Shown here piece after piece: positions 8,201 through 12,842 of a stretch of DNA of 12,842 nt; the first letter of the stretch is position 1; each line of letters starts with the position of its first letter. A model generated the notes under the pieces. The model searched no databases, was not told where the DNA came from, and worked only from the letters and a program-made list of their open reading frames with translations. Origin of the DNA: an uncultured Flammeovirgaceae bacterium (GTDB taxonomy: Bacteria; Bacteroidota; Bacteroidia; Cytophagales; Cyclobacteriaceae); assembly GCA_937138955.1 (NCBI GenBank), contig CAKZPJ010000677.1:1-12842 (forward strand). Reading direction: 5' to 3'. The translations under genes and the position numbers were made by a program.

Positions 8201-8797
8201 TGGGACGATATATATATGTCGGTGCCCCTAGTGAACGATATGCAGTATCGTCGTCCCGGCTACTTTGATATGGTAGATTTTGACTCGGACGGTCGTCACG
8301 ACGGTAACACCGACCGGGCTCCCTACGGCTATCCCCAGCAACCAATCAATACCTGGAACTGGACCGTGGGAACCGACTATCACGGCCTATCGATTATGGT
8401 GCAGTTTTACGGGGCTTTCAATGTGACCAAACAACATACCGTCTGGGATTTTCATCAAAACACGCCGCTGTATTTTGAGCATAATATTGACTACTGGACG
8501 GTGAATAATCCCGATGGGGAAGAGATATTGCCCAGTTGGAAGGGTGGGGCTGCTACCGACTCCTATCGCAATTACTTCGACGCCTCGTTTGCCCGGCTGA
8601 AGAACGTGGAGATTGCCTATAATTTTTCGGGGCAAAACGGAAATAGCTATAAAGTGTTCGTCGGCGGCAATAATTTGTTTTTCTGGTCAAATCTACCCGA
8701 TGACCGGGAGAGTAACCGACAAAACGGTGAAGCCCACGTGCGAGGCGACTATCCTACCTTCCGCCGTATTAATGTTGGCTTTAATGTAAATTTTTAA
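5285..8797 (+). CDS. SusC/RagA-family TonB-linked outer-membrane receptor with STN signalling domain
   Basis: This large outer-membrane channel imports oligomeric nutrients with its SusD lid. Its STN domain makes it also a FecA-type signal transducer. The 1170 residues include a signal peptide (about 1-24), an STN domain (about 45-112; ALSRVILSLGDQYQVRFNFN, then DHYVIVA), a basic linker, and a carboxypeptidase-regulatory-like domain (about 162-235; ISGRVTDSESGEGLPGVNIL). A TonB box/SusC signature follows at 240-251 (LEEVVVIGYGVQ), then the plug (about 252-370; FIRGRSTWNGSGQPLVLVDG, then VFGVKGANGVILITTKRG) and a barrel ending in FRRINVGFNVNF. The length suits STN-bearing members of the family, and the gene looks intact. 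The SusD gene follows after 12 bases, indicating cotranscription. The 77-base leader after the FecR-like gene may hold the sigma-dependent promoter, but I could not identify one. The substrate is unknown. Confidence 0.97.
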   Translation: MQHFYRCIFLIYLLVLIASSLPGQQLASVAKIGNNYQPIQKKKKALSRVILSLGDQYQVRFNFNSQLVRNKFVEAELMEELAHASLDVVLDELLPPLLLTYERISNDHYVIVATQQKELKVLPVLKEKLHSMEHDKRFRRLGYLPQLRNQSLQSAERALAQTISGRVTDSESGEGLPGVNILVKETTTGTVSDVNGNYKLTIGDDATTLVYSSIGYATQEIEISGRAIINLELMPDVRGLEEVVVIGYGVQKKESVVGSIVQTTGEVLQQSGGVSSVGQALTGRVPGVITVSTTGRPGEEDPEIFIRGRSTWNGSGQPLVLVDGIERSMNDVNINDIEKISVLKDASATAVFGVKGANGVILITTKRGQKGKPQLSLSVNSAVKTPSRIPRKLDAYAGLVVANDAIEREVSGIEESWADYTPRAVMERHRNPANQFERERYPDVDWADVVLKDFAMDHNVNLSVRGGSDFAQYFGALSYQRVGDIFDAGAYDNGRTYQPNLGYDRFNYRSNVDFDITKTTRVSVNLSGFYGIQKSVGNDDMRLVYSSLYGMAPTLFYPIHEDGTYGKDPADIWDTTNPLMVMTTKGAPQNHRIQVNSDIMLEQDLDFLLEGLTFNGRLAYDNNFRGNGGVRENNPGGTDNVVFKRYLENGEELFITPPGDNQFDFVTQPWYYDPIDMNDGQLERRLFYQFSLNYEQTFGGKHNTSVLLLMNREEYARGSMFPRYREDWVARATYNYDERYFLDVNGAYNGSERFGPGYRFELFPSAAVGWAISNEPFMQNANWLDMLKIRGSYGVVGDDDINGRWGYVSQWASGGQAYMNNANPWGQRSPYTFYREDVIGNSDLRWETSTKANLGFDLTLLNNLFTATVDVFQEERNDIIVQGDDRSVPSFLGFSAPDLNVGRTSVEGIELALGFNHYVNPNLKLWSNINFTQARSRIEFREEPVLLDAHLKTEGFPIGLYKRAINGEFMTSWDDIYMSVPLVNDMQYRRPGYFDMVDFDSDGRHDGNTDRAPYGYPQQPINTWNWTVGTDYHGLSIMVQFYGAFNVTKQHTVWDFHQNTPLYFEHNIDYWTVNNPDGEEILPSWKGGAATDSYRNYFDASFARLKNVEIAYNFSGQNGNSYKVFVGGNNLFFWSNLPDDRESNRQNGEAHVRGDYPTFRRINVGFNVNF

Positions 8798-8809
8798 AGA
8801 GAACCCATT

Positions 8810-10630
8810 ATGAATAAATTCTATATAAAACTAGCGAGTATACTAGGTAGCCTCCTGCTAATCACTACCTCCTGCGAGGATTACCTAGATAAAACTATAG
8901 AAACCAATCTGGATCAGGAAGAAGTCTTCAAAAACTTCGTGAACGTTCAGGGCTTTGTGGAGGAAATGTACGCGATGGTGGTAAACTACGGCACCGCTAC
9001 CCACTGGCAGAGCTACATGTGCTACGGGGATGATGCCCTGGGCAATCAAAACTGGCAGTTCGATTTTCGCATCGACCAGGGGCGTTACTGGAACTGGATC
9101 AACACTGGGGGTACTGGTATTGGTACATTTTTCTACAACGAGAATGCTAACACATCAGATGATCTACCGTTTAGAAGGGCGGGAATTTGGCAAAGTAGTT
9201 GGGCCGGGATTCGGAAGGCTAATTTGGTGATTGAGAACGCCAATCTGATTGTGGACGCTACGCAAGAAGAGAAAGACGTGCTAATGGGACAGGCCTACTT
9301 CTTCCGGGCTTTCTTTCACCACGAGATTATGAAATTCTGGGGCCCTATTCCTTATATTGACCGGTCATTAGACTCCGATGATTGGGAGCTAGAACGTCCA
9401 GAGACATTTAAAGAAACCGCGCTAGCCATTGACGATGATTTTGCCCTGGCTGCCCAATTGCTACCCACCGACTGGAACAATCATCCGGCAGGTCAAAGAA
9501 CCCAGGGGGTGAACCAGTTTCGGGCGACCAAAGGAGCGGCCTGGGCCTTCAAAGGGAAGAATCTGCTGTTTGCAGCCAGCCCTCTGATGAAAGGGTCTAC
9601 TGATCCCTACGACTATGATCAGCAGTTATGTGAAATGGCTACCGAGGCTTTTGCCGAGGTGCTGAAACTGGAAGAGTCCGGTCGTTACCGTTTGGCCAGC
9701 ATGGAAAACTACCAGGATGTTTTCTACTCATTCAGTGGAACCACCGGTTACATTTATCCGGGTAGTACGGAGTTTATCTTCAGCCAATCGGGCGATACTG
9801 GTTGGTTTCCCCGCTTTTTGTCGCAAGGTTTTCAAATCGGCAGCCACTGCGAGCAACGGGATACCCAGTTTCCGACTCATAATTACATCCACTACAACTT
9901 CGGGATGGCCGATGGCCTATCTACTGAAGATAGCCCGAACTACGACCCTAGTAATCCCTGGGAAGGTCGCGACCCCCGATTGTATAAGTGGGTAGTGCTA
10001 AATGGCGATCAGATGGTAGAAAACTTGGGGGCTGCCAGTGGCGATGCTGAAGTACATCGCTACGCCCAACTCTACGACGGAGGGGCTCATCGGTTCCCGA
10101 ACGTAGATTTGGGTAGTCCTACGGGTTACATCTGCAAAAAATGGTACGGCTTATCGTTCAATCATTTTGATAATAATATAGGTAACTACTTGCCCTTCCG
10201 GCTGCATATGCGACTTACCGATGTGTACCTAATGTACGCGGAAGCCGCCCATGCAGCTTACGGAGCACTACAGGCTCCTGCTTTTTATTCCCTAACGGCG
10301 GAGGAAGCCATCAACGCGCTACGTAGCCGGGCGGGAGTAGGCCCGGTACAATTTGTAAGCGATAATCAGAAGTTTATGGATGAGATCCGACGGGAGCGAG
10401 CCGTCGAGTTAAGCTGGGAAGGTCACCGCTGGATGGACCTGCGCCGCTGGCGACTCGGTGAAATGGATCGGTACAAAGAGAAAACGGGCCTCCGCTTCGA
10501 CGAAGGGCTCACCTTCTATCAAGAGGAATTGATTCGTACCAAAGTATTTGATGAAAAACACTACTGGCTACCGCTTCCGCAGAACGATACGGAGCTTTAC
10601 GCGGGGTTTGAGCAAAATCCTGGCTGGTAA
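8810..10630 (+). CDS. SusD/RagB-family nutrient-binding outer-membrane lipoprotein
   Basis: This is a predicted surface lipoprotein that captures substrate and closes over the SusC channel. The 606-residue protein starts with a lipoprotein signal peptide whose lipobox cysteine is C22 (LLLITTSCEDYLDK). The acidic residues after Cys (E23, D24) fit the surface-export signal known for Bacteroidota lipoproteins. Helical TPR-like regions follow, for example QAYFFRAFFHHEIMKFWGPI (about residues 161-180). The hallmark C-terminal SusD block is complete: RLTDVYLMYAEAA (about 466), INALRSRAGV (about 500), RRERAVELSWEGHRWMDLRR (about 526) and a final ELYAGFEQNPGW. It is translated 12 bases after the SusC-like gene, almost certainly from the same transcript. 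The ligand cannot be inferred from the sequence. Confidence 0.97.
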   Translation: MNKFYIKLASILGSLLLITTSCEDYLDKTIETNLDQEEVFKNFVNVQGFVEEMYAMVVNYGTATHWQSYMCYGDDALGNQNWQFDFRIDQGRYWNWINTGGTGIGTFFYNENANTSDDLPFRRAGIWQSSWAGIRKANLVIENANLIVDATQEEKDVLMGQAYFFRAFFHHEIMKFWGPIPYIDRSLDSDDWELERPETFKETALAIDDDFALAAQLLPTDWNNHPAGQRTQGVNQFRATKGAAWAFKGKNLLFAASPLMKGSTDPYDYDQQLCEMATEAFAEVLKLEESGRYRLASMENYQDVFYSFSGTTGYIYPGSTEFIFSQSGDTGWFPRFLSQGFQIGSHCEQRDTQFPTHNYIHYNFGMADGLSTEDSPNYDPSNPWEGRDPRLYKWVVLNGDQMVENLGAASGDAEVHRYAQLYDGGAHRFPNVDLGSPTGYICKKWYGLSFNHFDNNIGNYLPFRLHMRLTDVYLMYAEAAHAAYGALQAPAFYSLTAEEAINALRSRAGVGPVQFVSDNQKFMDEIRRERAVELSWEGHRWMDLRRWRLGEMDRYKEKTGLRFDEGLTFYQEELIRTKVFDEKHYWLPLPQNDTELYAGFEQNPGW

Positions 10631-10740
10631 ATACTACTGGGAAATGGATAATGGAAAGTTGAAAATTGTACGCTATGACCAGCAAAATTATGCATAACCC
10701 GGCTTTGAATACACAATCACTACTGATTACTCATAAAACT
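10631..10740 (+). other. Spacer between the SusD-like gene and the second SusC-like gene
   Basis: This 110-base spacer holds no clear terminator or promoter. A purine-rich run at 10642-10667 is built from near-repeats of AATGGATAATGG and AAAGTTGAAAATTG. Two in-frame ATGs (10675 and 10690) precede the preferred start of the next gene at 10741. Using them would put a 17-22-residue polar stretch ahead of the signal peptide, so they are probably not used. Confidence 0.4.
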
Positions 10741-12842
10741 ATGACAACATATCTAAAACTTTATAAAATACTTTGTCTGGGAGGATGCTTGCTTGGTTTA
10801 GCATTCTCTTCCTTCGGACAGAGCGTAGACAGTACCCTGGCAGATTTGCCCGAAGCACTGATAGAAAATGCTGATGAGAACCTTCAGTTGAGCGATACGA
10901 TTGATTTGGGCTTTAATAAGAAAAGTAGGCGAGAGGTAGTTGGGGCCGTATCTGCCATTCGTCCCGATTCCTACCTGGGCTACGACAACACTCAGCGAGT
11001 ACGCGATGCCTTACTGGGGAGAATCACCGGAGTATACGGCAGTGACAACATCCGTGGCTTAGGCAATGCCCTTATCGTGGTTGACGGAATTCCCGGACGG
11101 CCGATTGACCTGCTGAATGCTGAAGAGATTGAGCAAATCACGGTACTTAAGGACGCCAACGCGGTCGCCCAGTTCGGAACGATGGGAATGAACGGAGTAA
11201 TTGTCGTGACCACCAAGCGCGGTAACTCCCAATACCGTCGGGCCAACGTGACCGCCAGTTACGGAATAAACCAACCGCTGGCTTTACCTAATTACCTAGG
11301 TTCCGCCGACTATATGCAGTTTTTCAATGAGGCGCGGCTTAACGATGGACTAGACTCGACCTTTAGCCAGGAGCAGATCAATAATTTTCGCAATAGCAAT
11401 AATCCCTACCGATACCCGGATATTGATTATTATTCTAGCCAGTATCTTAACCCCTCCACAAGGTTTGCCAACGCTATCGCCGAATTTTCGGGGGGGAGTG
11501 AGAATACTCAGTACTACATTAATATGGGGTACAATCGCAATACCTCACTTATCCGTCTCAACCCGGAAGCCAACGCGGGTAGCCACCGTTTCAACATTCG
11601 GGGTAATATCAACTTTCGGGTCAATGACTTTATCAAGAGCAGCTTAGATGTGGTTTCTATGGTGAGCACTGAGAAAACTGCGGGTAATCTGCTATCCGCC
11701 GGAACGACCCGTAGGCCTCATATTTTTGCCCCACTATTACCGGTCTCGATGGTGGATACCGTAGGTAATCCGGGCTTAGCGGGGCAAGTAGCCGCCGCTA
11801 ACCTTTACGGTGGCAGTCTGCTGGGAGGTTCCCAGGCGTTCCAGAATAATACCGCGATTGCGGATGCGTTGGCCGGGGGATATCAGGAATTCATTACTCG
11901 TATTACCCAGGTTAATAATGCGATTGATTTTGACCTAAATCGGTTTGTGAGTGGGTTGTCGGCCAGAACCTACGTAAGTTTTGATTTCTACAATATCTAT
12001 TCTCAGTCGGTGAATAACACCTACTCGGTGTATGAACCCACTTGGAGTGGCGATACCATTGTGGCGCTTAACCGAATTGGCGAGCAAGATTTACGGGACC
12101 TTACCGAAAATGTGAATACTCAGAACTTCCTGACCCGCTACGGCTTCTACGGAATGCTAAATTACGATAAGCAATTGGGCGAGAAGCACCGTATCAATGC
12201 TTCGCTGATTGGGTACGCCAACAATGCGTACGTAAGAAACCAAACCCAGCCTCAGAAAAACGCCCACGTAGCCCTCCAGTTTAATTACAATTTTGATAAT
12301 AAGCTACTACTTGACTTCACTTCAGCTTATGTAAATTCGGTAAAATTGCCCGAGGGTAATCGAGGAGCGTTTTCGCCTAGCGCCGGAATAGCCTATATTC
12401 TGTCCGAAGAAAATTTTTTGGAGGGTAGTAGTTGGATCGACTATCTGAAAGTTAGGGCCACCGCTGGTATCATAAATTCCGATGTTGGCATTAATGGTTA
12501 TTTTTTGCATCAGGAGGTATACTCCCAGAATGGTCCTTCTTACGGCTGGGCTGATGGTTTTACTAACCAAGCTACCCGAATAGGACAGGGACGCAATCCT
12601 AACTTTGGATTTGAACAACGTAAAGATATTAACCTAGGATTTGAAGGTTTACTTTTTGGAAGCTTATGGGTAGAGATGAACGCCTTCCGAACCGATATTG
12701 ACAATCAGGTGACCCGCCTCACCACCCAATACCCTTCCTTCTATGATGATTTTACCCCGTACAGTAACTACAATCAGAGTCGTGTCCAAGGAGTAGAAAT
12801 GGGGGTTCAGTTTTCCGAACAACTGGGTCAGTTAGGCATAAG
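10741..12842 (+). CDS. Second SusC/RagA-like outer-membrane receptor, short N-terminus, 3' end cut off by the window edge
   Basis: This is a predicted TonB-dependent receptor; 700 codons are open to the window edge. The ATG at 10741 gives a good signal peptide (MTTYLKLYKILCLGGCLLGL, cleaved after about residue 26). It then goes almost directly to a TonB-box-like segment (DTIDLGFNKKSRREVVGAVS, 52-71) and the plug (about 85-162; LLGRITGVYG, then LIVVDGIPGR, then ITVLKDANAVAQFGTMGMNG, then VVTTKRG). Unlike the upstream receptor it has neither an STN nor a carboxypeptidase-regulatory-like domain. The stretch between GRITGV and VDG is 15 residues against 33 in the upstream receptor. The barrel region looks normal (FSGGSENTQYYINMGYN, then GFYGMLNYDKQLGEKHRINA). 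It may form a second importer with a SusD beyond the window, or an accessory receptor for the same locus. Confidence 0.93.
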   Translation, partial: MTTYLKLYKILCLGGCLLGLAFSSFGQSVDSTLADLPEALIENADENLQLSDTIDLGFNKKSRREVVGAVSAIRPDSYLGYDNTQRVRDALLGRITGVYGSDNIRGLGNALIVVDGIPGRPIDLLNAEEIEQITVLKDANAVAQFGTMGMNGVIVVTTKRGNSQYRRANVTASYGINQPLALPNYLGSADYMQFFNEARLNDGLDSTFSQEQINNFRNSNNPYRYPDIDYYSSQYLNPSTRFANAIAEFSGGSENTQYYINMGYNRNTSLIRLNPEANAGSHRFNIRGNINFRVNDFIKSSLDVVSMVSTEKTAGNLLSAGTTRRPHIFAPLLPVSMVDTVGNPGLAGQVAAANLYGGSLLGGSQAFQNNTAIADALAGGYQEFITRITQVNNAIDFDLNRFVSGLSARTYVSFDFYNIYSQSVNNTYSVYEPTWSGDTIVALNRIGEQDLRDLTENVNTQNFLTRYGFYGMLNYDKQLGEKHRINASLIGYANNAYVRNQTQPQKNAHVALQFNYNFDNKLLLDFTSAYVNSVKLPEGNRGAFSPSAGIAYILSEENFLEGSSWIDYLKVRATAGIINSDVGINGYFLHQEVYSQNGPSYGWADGFTNQATRIGQGRNPNFGFEQRKDINLGFEGLLFGSLWVEMNAFRTDIDNQVTRLTTQYPSFYDDFTPYSNYNQSRVQGVEMGVQFSEQLGQLGI

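Noticed and set aside
9030..9995. Plus-strand frames overlapping the SusD-like gene
   Set aside because: They are out of frame inside a complete SusD gene with all hallmark motifs.
10642..10667. AATGGATAATGG/GAAAATTG purine-rich run as a tandem repeat or mobile-element end
   Set aside because: Only one or two degenerate copies, with no flanking duplication or inverted partner.
10675..10740. Upstream in-frame ATGs (10675, 10690) as the start of the second SusC-like gene
   Set aside because: They would bury the signal peptide behind a polar stretch; ATG 10741 places it exactly at the N-terminus.

Overview
The window comes from a member of the Bacteroidota, most likely an environmental Cytophagales-like lineage. 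The basis is an adjacent SusC/SusD pair, TonB-dependent receptors carrying an N-terminal carboxypeptidase-regulatory-like domain, an ECF sigma/FecR pair of the type expanded in this phylum, AT-rich intergenic DNA and no clear Shine-Dalgarno sequences. Genus-level placement is inference only.

Left part, minus strand: a TonB-dependent siderophore-type receptor runs off the left edge (1-2162). Upstream of it, on the same strand, lies an orphan NarL/FixJ-type response regulator with a GTG start (2337-2972). No histidine kinase is visible. The DNA just upstream of the regulator holds a perfect 7-bp inverted repeat and a pair of direct repeats with a period of about two helical turns, which are candidate binding sites.

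Centre and right, plus strand: diverging from the regulator is a locus made of an ECF sigma factor, a FecR-type membrane anti-sigma factor, a full-length SusC-like receptor with an STN signalling domain, a SusD-like lipoprotein, and a second SusC-like receptor cut by the right edge. By family knowledge the first three genes form a FecA/FecR/FecI-like relay. The receptor senses substrate in the outer membrane, its periplasmic STN domain signals to FecR across the inner membrane, and the sigma factor is released to transcribe the uptake genes. SusC and SusD form the outer-membrane import complex. The substrate cannot be told, because the window holds no glycoside hydrolase, lyase, peptidase or sulfatase.

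Points that depart from the routine are: three regulatory genes in a row with no ATG start at the expected position; a hydrophobic C-terminal tail on the sigma factor; a second SusC-like protein that lacks the carboxypeptidase-regulatory-like domain and has a plug about 18 residues shorter than its neighbour's; and structured repeats in the divergent intergenic region. I see no RNA genes, CRISPR arrays, insertion sequences or phage genes. The overall picture is a regulated nutrient-uptake locus of known architecture rather than an evidently new system.
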